Assembly: GCF_010894435.1 (NCBI RefSeq)
Contig: NZ_JAAIXZ010000004.1
Location: 482,300 to 546,299, forward strand
DNA length: 64,000 nucleotides
Origin: Pyxidicoccus trucidator
Lineage (GTDB): Bacteria > Myxococcota > Myxococcia > Myxococcales > Myxococcaceae
Reading direction: 5' to 3'
A program made the translations under genes and the position numbers. The notes below the pieces were generated by a model. That model had not been told where the DNA came from. It did no database searches and was given only the letters and a program-made list of their open reading frames with translations. Below, one piece after another: positions 8,083 to 15,700 of this stretch; within the stretch, counting starts at the first letter, position 1; the number at the start of each line of letters is the position of its first letter.

Positions 8083-9438
8083 ATGCGGTTGAGACTGATG
8101 GGAGTGATTGCCCTGGCGTCCGTGCTGTCCATGGGCTGCGAGGTCTTGGGAGCCGGAGGGGACTCACCTCCGGCCGTGGAGCGGGCGGCCCTCACGCTCG
8201 CCCGGATTGACGACCTGAGCGTCAACGAAGGGGAGCAGCTCCAGGTCAAGGTGCTGGTGCTCAACACCACCCAGGAAGACGTGGAGCTGTCCGTGGAGGG
8301 CCTGCCGGGGTACGGCACGTTCTCCGGGGACACGCTGGTCTTCAAGCCGGACGCCGACAGCCCCCGGGAGACGACGGTGACGGTGACGGCCACGGCCGGC
8401 ACCGTGGTGGACAGCACGCGGTTCACCGTGAAGGTGCTGCCGCTCTTCCCGAAGCCGCCGGTGTGCAACGACTCCGTCGAGGCGGAGGCGCCCCTGACGG
8501 CGAAGGGCGAACGGCAGTGGAAGCGCGTGCCGAGCAACACCTGCTACGAGCTGTTCGGGGTGTGGGGCAGCTCCGCCACGGACGTGTGGGCGGTGGGCGC
8601 CGGCGGCACCCTCATCCACTGGGATGGCAAGGAGTGGACGCCCTTCAGCAGCCCTACCAACCGTGACTTGCGCGCCGTGAGCGGCACCGGGCCGACGGAT
8701 GTGATTGCCGTGGGAGGCAAGGTCGGCGACGCGCTGCCCACCATCATCCACTGGGACGGCAAGGTGTGGAGCCCGGCGAAGTGGAGCCCGGACGCCCGGG
8801 AGGACGGGCCGGAGTGGGGCCACACCCGTGGCACGCCCCGGGTGCTGCTCGGCGTCCATGCCATCGCCCCGGGCCAGGCCATCGCCGTGGGGCATGGCAG
8901 CCGCGTTGAGTTGAATGGCACGGAGTGGCGGGCCTATGGCTTCTACATGGGGCAGCCGCACAACTTCATCGGGGGCTTCGGCACCTACGCCAGCTGGGGT
9001 GTGGGCCCCGAGGGCTCCATCTGGCGCCAGTTCAGGGGTGGCTTCGAACGGGAGGGCTACTACCGGGGAGAGGTCAGCCGCGCCTCGAACCTGTTCGGGG
9101 CCTGGGTGGCCACGGAAGAGGACGTGTGGGCCGTGGGCGAGGTCCCTGTCCTCGCCGACGGTCAGGCCTCCCTCGCGGGCATCATCGCCCGCCGGAATGC
9201 GCAGGGGTGGACCTCCGAGCAGAGCACCGGCTGGCCCCGCTTCCGCGCGGTGTGGGGCGCCACGGCCGGGGACATCTGGGCGGTGGGCCTGAGCGGCCTG
9301 GCCCACTGGGACGGCACGGCGTGGACCCCGCTCCTCGGGGACAAGCTCACCTCCAACGCCATCTGGGGCACCAGCGCCACCGACGCGTGGAGGGTGGGGC
9401 CCGGAGGCCGTGTCATGCACCTCGAGTCCGCCCACTGA
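8083..9438 (+). CDS. WGSS-repeat lipoprotein (putative propeller)
   Basis: 451-aa lipoprotein (Cys19 in LSMGC). Residues about 45-125 form an Ig/cadherin-like region ('LSVNEGEQLQVKVLV' ... 'ETTVTVTATAGTVVDST'), which resembles putative Ig domains. The rest repeats 'GVWGSSATDVWAVG..GTLIHWDGKEWTP'-type units (also 'GATAGDIWAVG', 'GTSATDAWRVG'), common in myxobacterial surface proteins and predicted to make beta-propeller blades. The ATG at 8083 follows AGGAGGGGG. The gene is monocistronic with a hairpin after it. The function is unknown; a surface adhesion or recognition role is an inference from the domain type. Confidence 0.8.
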   Translation: MRLRLMGVIALASVLSMGCEVLGAGGDSPPAVERAALTLARIDDLSVNEGEQLQVKVLVLNTTQEDVELSVEGLPGYGTFSGDTLVFKPDADSPRETTVTVTATAGTVVDSTRFTVKVLPLFPKPPVCNDSVEAEAPLTAKGERQWKRVPSNTCYELFGVWGSSATDVWAVGAGGTLIHWDGKEWTPFSSPTNRDLRAVSGTGPTDVIAVGGKVGDALPTIIHWDGKVWSPAKWSPDAREDGPEWGHTRGTPRVLLGVHAIAPGQAIAVGHGSRVELNGTEWRAYGFYMGQPHNFIGGFGTYASWGVGPEGSIWRQFRGGFEREGYYRGEVSRASNLFGAWVATEEDVWAVGEVPVLADGQASLAGIIARRNAQGWTSEQSTGWPRFRAVWGATAGDIWAVGLSGLAHWDGTAWTPLLGDKLTSNAIWGTSATDAWRVGPGGRVMHLESAH

Positions 9439-9496
9439 GCGGCTCCAGGCCCGGAGCCTCCGCCCGGCGGCACCCCGGTCGTGCGGGCGCTCCGAG

Positions 9497-9527
9497 GGCC
9501 GGGGTGATGAAAACACCCACCCCGGCC
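9497..9527 (+). terminator. Terminator hairpin after WGSS lipoprotein
   Basis: GGCCGGGGTG and CACCCCGGCC form a perfect 10-bp stem around an A-rich 11-nt loop, 58 bp after the stop codon. Confidence 0.75.
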
Positions 9528-9711
9528 GGCGTCCCCGTGGAAGTCAGGGCCCTTGTCGCGAGTTGCTGGCGGGAGGTGACTCGGGGGCCCCGGAAGGGCC
9601 GGAAACGCCGCTAAGCAGATGACAGACCGTTTCTGTAGTAAGTCGCCCCCGGAACCGACACTGGCGGCGGTGTCTCGCTGCCGCACTTCAAGGCGAAGGA
9701 AGGGCAACGAC

Positions 9712-10533
9712 ATGCGGAAGACGTGGCTGGTCGCGACGATGCTGGTGCTGACGGGCTGCCCGCCGGCGAAGGACGACAAGGCGGCCGGCGGTGGCACCAC
9801 CACCACCACCGGCAGCGCGGCCGCTGGCAACGCCAGCAACCCGCAGACCGAGGAGCAGAAGACGCTGTACGCGCTGGGCCTGTCCATCGGCCGCAGCATC
9901 AGCGTGTTCGACATGACTCCCGAGGAGCTCGAGTACGTCAAGGCGGGCATCACCACCCAGGTGAAGGGTGAGAAGTCCCCGGTCGACATGGAGACGTACG
10001 GGCCGAAGCTGCAGGAGCTGGCGCGCACGCGCAGCACGCGCAAGGCCGAGCAGGAGAAGGAGAAGTCGAAGAAGTTCCTGGAGGACGCCGCCAAGGAGTC
10101 CGGCGCCACGAAGACCGAGTCCGGCCTCGTCTACAAGGAGCTGACCGCCGGTACCGGTGCGCAGCCCCAGGCGTCGGACATCGTGAAGGTGCACTACAAG
10201 GGCACGCTGACGAACGGCACCGAGTTCGACAGCTCCTACAAGCGTGGCGAGCCCACGCAGTTCCCGCTCCAGGGCGTCATCAAGTGCTGGACCGAGGGCG
10301 TGCAGAAGATGAAGGTCGGCGGCAAGGCGAAGCTGACCTGCCCGTCGGACATCGCCTACGGCGACCGTGGCGCCCCGCCGAACATCCCGGGCGGCGCGGC
10401 CCTGGTGTTCGAGGTGGAGCTGCTGGAGATTGTGAAGGCGCCTGAGATGCCGCAGGGCATGCCGGGCATGGGCACGCCTCCGACGGGCGCGCCGCAGGGC
10501 AAGCCGACGCCTCCTCCGGCGCCGAAGAAGTAG
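9712..10533 (+). CDS. FKBP-type peptidyl-prolyl isomerase lipoprotein (Mip/FkpA-like)
   Basis: 273-aa lipoprotein (Cys16 in LTGC) that should catalyse cis-trans isomerisation of prolyl bonds in envelope proteins. After a Gly/Thr/Ala linker comes an FKBP_N dimerisation region ('LYALGLSIGRSISVFDMTPEELEYVKAG') and a charged helix ('RKAEQEKEKSKKFLEDAA'). The FKBP domain (about residues 143-245) shows 'VKVHYKGTLTNGTEFDSSY', 'GVIKCWTEGVQKMKVGGKAKL' and 'IPGGAALVFEVELLEI'. The tail is Pro/Gly/Met-rich. The start at 9712 is chosen over the upstream frame start at 9619 because it begins the signal peptide and follows AAGGAAGGGCAACGAC. A strong terminator follows. Confidence 0.93.
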   Translation: MRKTWLVATMLVLTGCPPAKDDKAAGGGTTTTTGSAAAGNASNPQTEEQKTLYALGLSIGRSISVFDMTPEELEYVKAGITTQVKGEKSPVDMETYGPKLQELARTRSTRKAEQEKEKSKKFLEDAAKESGATKTESGLVYKELTAGTGAQPQASDIVKVHYKGTLTNGTEFDSSYKRGEPTQFPLQGVIKCWTEGVQKMKVGGKAKLTCPSDIAYGDRGAPPNIPGGAALVFEVELLEIVKAPEMPQGMPGMGTPPTGAPQGKPTPPPAPKK

Positions 10534-10567
10534 TCACACCCCTGCTCCCAGCGGAGCGGGACTTCGA

Positions 10568-10602
10568 GAGGGCTGGCGAGGGGCGTTCCCCTCCCAGCCC
10601 TC
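10568..10602 (+). terminator. Strong terminator after FKBP gene
   Basis: GAGGGCTGG-C-GAGGGG pairs with CCCCTC-CCAGCCCTC across a CGTT loop (15 paired bases, one bulged C), followed by TTCGTGTTT. Confidence 0.88.
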
Positions 10603-10713
10603 TTCGTGTTTCCGGGGTCGCCCGGGTGCGCGAGCCGGTGGCGCGCGGTGCCGGCCCTCTTCGTATTTCCGGGGTCGCCCCGGTGCGCGAGCCGGTGGCG
10701 CGCGGTGCCGGCC
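10600..10713. repeat. 57-bp tandem repeat, two copies
   Basis: Two adjacent 57-bp units (10600-10656 and 10657-10713) differ at only a few positions. Each starts CTCTTCGTRTTTCCGGGGTC and ends in a GCGCGCGGTGCCGGCC-type segment. The first unit begins in the right arm of the terminator. Confidence 0.85.
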
Positions 10714-10781
10714 CGGGGTAGGCCAGGGGACCACCGCCGTCCCCGTGCGGGGACGGGCCATGCACACGGAGGGAGCACGCC

Positions 10782-11612
10782 ATGCGCCGGAGCCTGCTGC
10801 TGCTGTTGGGAGCGCTGTTGCTGGGAGCCTGTGTCCGGGGCCGTTCCGCGGAAGTCTCGCGCGAGCCGTCACCCACGGGCGCCGTGTCCGAGGCGGAGTT
10901 CAAGGAGCTGCACACGCTGCGCGAGGACGCCGCGCCGCCGCGCAAGGGGCAGGAGGTGGAGGTGGCCGGGACGAAGGCGTACCTGAGCCTGCCCGAGGGC
11001 GCGAAGGGGCCGCTGCCGGCCGTGCTGGTCATCCACGAGTGGTGGGGGCTCAACGAGCACATCCAGCACTGGGCGGACCGGCTGGCGGCGAACGGGTATG
11101 CGGCGCTGGCGGTGGACCTGTACGGCGGCAAGGTGGCCACCACGCGCGACGAGGCGATGGCGCTGGTGAAGACGGTGGATGCGGCGCGCGCGGCGGAGGT
11201 GCTGAAGGCGGCGCACACGTTCCTCCAGCAGGACGAGCGCATACGGGCGCCGCGCACGGGGAGCATCGGCTGGTGCTTCGGGGGCGGCTGGTCGCTGCGC
11301 GCGGCCATGGCCCTGCCGGAGCTGGACGCGGCGGTCCTCTATTACGGCAACCCGGTGACGGACCCGGACGCGCTCTCCACCATCCAGGCGGCGGTGCTGG
11401 GCATCTTCGGGACGAAGGACGCGTCCATTCCGCCGGAGAAGGTGGCGGAGCTGCGGCAGGCGCTGGACTCGGCGGGTGTGCGGCACCGCATCCTGGAGTT
11501 CGAGGCGGACCACGCCTTCGCCAACCCGTCCGGTGGTCGCTACGACGCGCTCGCCGCGTCCACGGCGTGGCAGGAGACATCCGCGTTCCTGGAGCAGCAC
11601 CTGAAGCGCTGA
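10782..11612 (+). CDS. Dienelactone hydrolase family lipoprotein
   Basis: 276-aa alpha/beta-hydrolase with a lipoprotein signal (Cys17 in LLGAC), so probably periplasmic. Family motifs are intact: 'IHEWWGLNEHI' (Glu that orients the nucleophile), Cys in 'IGWCFGGGW' (about residue 165), Asp in 'GTKDASIP' (about 213) and His in 'EADHAFANP' (about 243), a Cys-Asp-His triad. Classical members open dienelactones in chlorocatechol degradation, but a lipid-anchored copy outside any catabolic cluster probably has another ester or lactone substrate. The ATG at 10782 follows GGAGGGAGCACGCC. The next 836 bp are non-coding. Confidence 0.9.
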   Translation: MRRSLLLLLGALLLGACVRGRSAEVSREPSPTGAVSEAEFKELHTLREDAAPPRKGQEVEVAGTKAYLSLPEGAKGPLPAVLVIHEWWGLNEHIQHWADRLAANGYAALAVDLYGGKVATTRDEAMALVKTVDAARAAEVLKAAHTFLQQDERIRAPRTGSIGWCFGGGWSLRAAMALPELDAAVLYYGNPVTDPDALSTIQAAVLGIFGTKDASIPPEKVAELRQALDSAGVRHRILEFEADHAFANPSGGRYDALAASTAWQETSAFLEQHLKR

Positions 11613-12448
11613 CGCCAGCGATGGAGGGGCCTGCCGAGCCGGAGGGGTGCGCACGGCGAGGACCTGGCGTGGCTGCCGCCATCAGACGCTCCGTCGTGAC
11701 CTGCGCTCCTGCTGGCAGTCCTTCCGTGCTGGAGGCCATGCCACCGACGCAGGGAGCACGTGGCCTCAGGTCGCCCCGATGAGAGCCGCCCATCCGCGAC
11801 AGTCACCCGTAGAGCCCCTGTCGGCCCCATCCTTGGTGCGGGTGAAGTGGAAGGAACCCTCATTCCGCCCCTGGGGTGTCCGGGGTATCGCCTCCCTGGC
11901 GCGGGTGGGGTGGAAGGAACCTTCATTCCATCCCGGGGTTGCCTCCCGTGGGCGGGTCTCCCTGGAGCGGAGTGGAAGGAACCTTCATTCCGCTCCGGGG
12001 CCGGAGGCGGACCTCCCTGGCTCTGGTGGGGTGGAAGGAACCTTCATTCCACCTCGGGGTTGCTCGGGGAGGGGCTCCCTGGTGCGGTGGGTGGAAGGAA
12101 CCTTCATTCCACCCCGGCGTGTCCTGGGAGAGCCTCCCTGGGGCGCGGGTGGGGATGGAAGGAACCTTCATTCCGCCCGCCCGAGGGGCCCGGGGGGCCT
12201 GTGCGTGTGGAGTCGCGTCGCGGAATGGGCGGTGGAGAGCCGAGACCCGATGAGTGATCTGCGCAGTGGCTTCCGGCGTCTGAAGTGGGCCGGGGCGGTG
12301 CACCCAGGGTGCTCGCGAGGCGCGGGCTGGCGGGCTGCCAGGAGGCGAGGTGTTGTCCACTCGTCCCACTGGAGCCGGGCTGTGTGGCTGCCTGTTGCCC
12401 GGAGGTCCGGGGTCGGCTTGAAGGGTGTGCTCATCTTGGGGAGGCTCG
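11613..12448. other. Long intergenic region (836 bp) carrying the palindrome array
   Basis: No convincing gene was found on either strand. Apparent open frames arise because the repeat has few stops; the repeat spacing is not a multiple of three. It holds the six-copy array at 11849-12174. The last part should hold the promoter of the alpha/beta-hydrolase gene at 12449. Confidence 0.7.
11849..12174. repeat. Palindrome array A: six copies of GGAAGGAACCTTCATTCC
   Basis: 18-bp elements start at 11849, 11912, 11974, 12033, 12093 and 12157 (spacing 63, 62, 59, 60, 64). Copies 2-6 are identical; copy 1 has one change (CCC for CCT). The element is an imperfect palindrome, GGAAnGAAnnTTCnTTCC. The spacers are related (CCCCGGGGT near the start, CTCCCTGG and GGGTGGGGT near the end) but much less conserved than the 18-mer. 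Confidence 0.93.
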
Positions 12449-13951
12449 GTGCTGAGGACAGGCGTGCGCGTCGTGGTGGGGTTGTGCCTGCTGCCGTGGA
12501 GCGGGTTTGGACAGGCGGATGGGAGCACGGCGGCGCGGCTCGCGGGCGGGCCGGTGGATGCAGGCGTGGCGGCGCCGCTCCCGGGTGGTGCGCTCCCCTT
12601 CGCTGGCGGCTGGCTGCGTCCCGACGGCGGGCTCGTGTCCGCCGGGCATGACGAGGCGGCACCCTTCCTCATGGACTTCGCTTCTCGGCGGCGGTGGCGC
12701 CTGGAGCCGCGCGAGGCGGGCGCGTGGGGGCTCGCGGGGAGCCAGCCTCCCGCCAGCGTCACCCCCACCGCTCGAGGGACGCGGCTGGCCCTGAGTGAGG
12801 GCGGCGCCAGTGCTTCCACCGTGGAGCTGCGGCCACTGCCGCTGCGCACCGAGGAGGTCACCTTCCGGAGCGGGGACGTCACCCTCTCGGGAACACTGTG
12901 GCTGCCCTCCAGCGCGGCACCCCGGGCCGCCGTGGTGTTGCTGCACGATGCGGACGCGGGAACCCGGCGGGCGCTGGAGCCGTATCCCGCGTTCCTCGTC
13001 CAACAGGGACTGGCGGTGCTCACGTACGACCGGCGCGGCGCGGGGCGCTCCTCGGGAGCAGGCCAGCCCTGGGAGTCGGGTGTGCGCGAGTGGGCGGACG
13101 ACGGGCTCGCGGCTGCGCGGTTGCTGAAGGAGCGCGCGGGAATGCGCGAGGTGGGACTGCTGGGCTTCGGCCAGGGCGCCTGGGTGGCCGTGCACGCGGC
13201 GGCGCGCGCGCCGGAGGTGGTGGGCTTCCTGGTGCTGGTGTCCGGCGGCGGGGATGCCCTGTGGAAGCAGGAGCAGCACCGCCTGCGCAACGAGGCCCGG
13301 CGGCGGGGGCTCACCGGCCCGGAGGTGGTGGACCTGGCGGAGCACGTGAGCACGCTCCACGACGCGCGCCTCTACGCCCCCGAGCGCGAGGCGAAGGCGC
13401 TGAAGATGCTCGACTTCCAGCTCAAGCGCGCGAAGCGCAAGCGCTGGTTCGCGGTGTCGCCGCTGGCGGGGCGCGAGGACATGCCGCTGCCTCAGTTACT
13501 GGAAGTCCAACGCGCGGTGTGGCGCAACGTGCTGTCCTACGACCCGGCGGAGGACCTGGCGCGGGTGCGTGTCCCGGTGCTGGCGCTCCTGGGCGGCGAG
13601 GATGCGGTGACACCTGCCCGCGCCACGGCCCGCGCGCTGTCCCAGGGGCTTCAGTGGAGCGGTGACGCCGATGCCGGAGCCGCGAGGCCCCAGCGAAGCG
13701 GTGAGGCCGGAGCAGGAGCCGCCAGTCTCTACCGAAACGGTGAGTCCGATGCCGGAGCCGGGGCCGCCAGGCCCCAGCGAAGCGGTGCAGCGGTTGCCGG
13801 CGCCGAGGCCACCCGCGTGACGGTGAAGGTGCTGCCGGGAGCGGACCACCGGCTGGCCCTGCCGCCCGACGCGAAGCAGCCGGGCGTGGAGACGACGGCG
13901 GAGGACGTGTTCCCGGTGCTGGAGGCGTGGCTGCGCGGGCTGGCGCACTGA
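12449..13951 (+). CDS. Alpha/beta-hydrolase fold protein lacking the nucleophile serine
   Basis: 500-aa exported protein. The GTG at 12449 has GGGGAGG eight bases upstream and starts a signal peptide ('VLRTGVRVVVGLCLLPWSGFGQA'), so it is preferred over 12425. After a presumed beta-rich N-domain (about 30-145), the hydrolase fold begins 'VTLSGTLWLP' and 'AVVLLHDADAG', then 'AVLTYDRRGAGRSSG'. The nucleophile elbow reads GFGQG (Gly at residue 241, codon GGC at 13169) where relatives have G-x-S-x-G. Asp ('LGGEDAVTP') and His ('GADHRL') remain, but a repeat of about 50 residues separates them. It is probably not a serine hydrolase, or it carries a recent loss-of-function change. Confidence 0.85.
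   Translation: MLRTGVRVVVGLCLLPWSGFGQADGSTAARLAGGPVDAGVAAPLPGGALPFAGGWLRPDGGLVSAGHDEAAPFLMDFASRRRWRLEPREAGAWGLAGSQPPASVTPTARGTRLALSEGGASASTVELRPLPLRTEEVTFRSGDVTLSGTLWLPSSAAPRAAVVLLHDADAGTRRALEPYPAFLVQQGLAVLTYDRRGAGRSSGAGQPWESGVREWADDGLAAARLLKERAGMREVGLLGFGQGAWVAVHAAARAPEVVGFLVLVSGGGDALWKQEQHRLRNEARRRGLTGPEVVDLAEHVSTLHDARLYAPEREAKALKMLDFQLKRAKRKRWFAVSPLAGREDMPLPQLLEVQRAVWRNVLSYDPAEDLARVRVPVLALLGGEDAVTPARATARALSQGLQWSGDADAGAARPQRSGEAGAGAASLYRNGESDAGAGAARPQRSGAAVAGAEATRVTVKVLPGADHRLALPPDAKQPGVETTAEDVFPVLEAWLRGLAH
13650..13805 (+). repeat. In-frame minisatellite in the hydrolase gene
   Basis: About four imperfect units of 36-42 bp with the core GGCCCCAGCGAAGCGGTG (clear at 13686 and 13770) and GATGCCGGAGCC (13670, 13748). 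They encode 'ARPQRSGEAGAGA'-like peptides inserted between the acid and His regions of the hydrolase. Confidence 0.8.
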
Positions 13952-13976
13952 GACGCCGCCCGCGCGGGCACCATGC

Positions 13977-14558
13977 TCAGTAAGGCTTCTGGCCCCGGTA
14001 GTTACCCGGCGGGTCGTAGTTGCACACCCAGTACTGCCACGTCGGCGCCTGAGCGCCGAAGGGTGAGTTCTGCGTGCACACCTTCGTGGCGCAGCCCACG
14101 CGCGTCGTGGCTCGCCACACCACCTGCGTGTAGTGGCCGCACTGCTTGCCCGTCGCGCAGGAGTTGTTCTCGTAGTTGTAGTCCGCCACCTCGTCCGCCC
14201 ACGCCATCACCACGCCCTCCGTGTCCCAGTAGTCGGGGGTGGCGGCGGCGATGTTCTCGCCCAGGTTGCCGCGCTCGGAGTTGTGCCCCCATTCGCACTT
14301 CTCCACATGCTTCTTCGCCACGGTCTCCGCGGCCGTGCTCCAGCCCAGGGGCTCCAGCGCCGGGCTCGGCCTGGGCGAGCTCACCCCTGCCCGCACCTCG
14401 TTGTGGGTGTCGAGCATGTCGCGCGCGAACGGGGGCAGCGTGGACGGGTCCGGGGTGGTGTCTTCGTCCGGGGTGGGCTCATCGGCTTCGCAGCCGGTGG
14501 CCAGCCACGGAGCGAGGATGGCCAGGGCCAGCAGGTGTCGGAGGGAGGGGCGGGACAT
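13977..14558 (-). CDS. CAP/SCP (PR-1-like) domain lipoprotein, copy 1
   Basis: 193-aa secreted lipoprotein ('LATGC' lipobox) with a CAP domain. It begins 'MLDTHNEVRAGV' and contains 'KHVEKCEWGHNSERGNLGEN' (in part), 'CGHYTQVVWRATTRVGCA' and 'WVCNYDPPGNYRGQKPY'. The CAP cavity His and Glu residues and paired cysteines are present. Bacterial CAP proteins are secreted, possibly lipid- or peptidoglycan-related; the exact role is unknown. The start is uncertain: ATG at 14558 (chosen) or 14567, neither with a clear ribosome site. A close paralogue lies at 14955-15590 with a small plus-strand gene between them. Convergent with the hydrolase, 25 bp apart. Confidence 0.88.
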   Translation of the reverse strand: MSRPSLRHLLALAILAPWLATGCEADEPTPDEDTTPDPSTLPPFARDMLDTHNEVRAGVSSPRPSPALEPLGWSTAAETVAKKHVEKCEWGHNSERGNLGENIAAATPDYWDTEGVVMAWADEVADYNYENNSCATGKQCGHYTQVVWRATTRVGCATKVCTQNSPFGAQAPTWQYWVCNYDPPGNYRGQKPY

Positions 14559-14719
14559 GGAAGGCATTATGGCGGGGCGAGCGCCGCTCCAGGTGGGCTG
14601 GCAGGTGGAAAGCTCCATCACCCGGGGTCTGATCCGCGTCTGGAATCGCACGCCAGGGAGGGGGGACGGGCATTCGGGACGGAAGCCTGCTACCATCCCC
14701 ACTCCGTCCGGAGACGTGC

Positions 14720-14926
14720 ATGAGCTACGACCCCAACCAGAGCCGTGCGAGCAAGGTCTTCACCTCACTCGAGGGCATGGACGAGTTCAGCGTCATGTCG
14801 ATTGACCCGCGCAGGCCGAAGCGGAAGGTCGAGCTGGAAGGCCAGCGCGCGTCGGTCGAGGGCCGTCCGGAGCCCGTCTCCGCCGGCCTCTTCTCGCGCA
14901 TGTTCCGCCGCTTGTTCCGCGGCTGA
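14720..14926 (+). CDS. Small hypothetical protein (68 aa)
   Basis: 68-aa protein, not recognised. The N-terminal half is hydrophilic ('MSYDPNQSRASKVFTSLEGM', 'FSVMSIDPRRPKRKVELEG'). The C-terminus is a short amphipathic basic helix, 'SAGLFSRMFRRLFRG', which could bind membrane or nucleic acid. A weak GGAG lies upstream of the ATG at 14720. It sits between two minus-strand CAP genes and reads the other way. Coding bias and the structured C-terminus support a real gene. Confidence 0.6.
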   Translation: MSYDPNQSRASKVFTSLEGMDEFSVMSIDPRRPKRKVELEGQRASVEGRPEPVSAGLFSRMFRRLFRG

Positions 14927-14954
14927 CGTACAACTCCGGGCGCCGGGCCCCTCC

Positions 14955-15590
14955 TCAATAGGGGCGCTTGCCCACCCAGTTGCCCGGGGGCGCGTAGTTG
15001 CACACCCAGTTCTGCCACGTGGGGAACTGCGCGCCGAAGGGCGAGTTCTTGTTGCACATCACCGTGGCGCATCCGACGGCGCCCGTCGTCCGCCACACCA
15101 CCTGCGTGTAGTGGCCGCACACCTTGCCCTTCTTGCAGGTGTTGCGCGTGTAGTCGTAGTCGTCGGCCTCGTCCGCCCAGCTCTTCACCACCTCGGGCGT
15201 CGTCCAGGTGTTGGGCGTGGCGGCGGCGAGGTTCTCCCCGAAGTCGCCCCGGTTGGGGTTGTGCTCGAACCTGCACTCCTTCGCCCAGGACGCGGCCTTG
15301 CGCGCGGCCTCGTCGGACCAGGTGAGGGGCGGCAGCGCGGACTTCGGCGTGGGCTTCGCCTGGGCGCGGGCCTGGTTGTGCGCGGCCACCATGTCCCGAG
15401 CCAGGTCCTTGGGCGCGGGCAGCGTCGGCCGGGTCTCCGCGCTCACCGGCGTCTTCCCCCGCGAGGCCGTCGCCGTCTGCCGCTGGGGCGCCGCCTGTCG
15501 CTTTCCGCTCCGCGTCCCCTGGCTACAGCCCAGCAGCGGCGTCAGGAGGAGCAGGGCGGACCAGCGGAGCAATCGCGAAGACGGAGCCAT
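14955..15590 (-). CDS. CAP/SCP domain lipoprotein, copy 2
   Basis: 211-aa lipoprotein ('LLGC' lipobox) with a basic Gln/Arg/Thr linker and a CAP domain ('MVAAHNQARAQA', 'CRFEHNPNRGDFGENLAAAT', 'CGHYTQVVWRTTGAVGCA', 'WVCNYAPPGNWVGKRPY'). It is clearly paralogous to the 13977-14558 gene, with the same cysteine spacing and C-terminal 'PY'. The tandem duplication is interrupted by the 68-aa gene on the other strand. The ATG at 15590 begins the signal peptide; a GGAG-like site is not obvious. The function is unknown beyond secretion and the CAP fold. Confidence 0.87.
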   Translation of the reverse strand: MAPSSRLLRWSALLLLTPLLGCSQGTRSGKRQAAPQRQTATASRGKTPVSAETRPTLPAPKDLARDMVAAHNQARAQAKPTPKSALPPLTWSDEAARKAASWAKECRFEHNPNRGDFGENLAAATPNTWTTPEVVKSWADEADDYDYTRNTCKKGKVCGHYTQVVWRTTGAVGCATVMCNKNSPFGAQFPTWQNWVCNYAPPGNWVGKRPY

Positions 15591-15700
15591 GGCGCGCAAT
15601 GATGCGCCAGGACGCCCACCAGTGCATGAGAAGCGTGAGCGGCGGGCGGGACGTGCAGGGGCCGCCCGCACGCCTGCTCCGCCGCGCTGTCCCTTCCCGC

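Noticed and set aside
9622-9636. ACAGA-ccgtt-TCTGT inverted repeat before the FKBP gene as an operator
   Set aside because: The arms are only 5 bp and the context gives no further support.
11849-12174. CRISPR array
   Set aside because: Repeats are only 18 bp and spacers are mutually similar (shared CTCCCTGG, CCCCGGGGT), unlike unique CRISPR spacers; no cas genes are nearby.
11647-12651. Protein-coding gene across palindrome array A
   Set aside because: The frame is open only because the repeat lacks stops; repeat spacing changes frame and no ribosome site or family match is seen.
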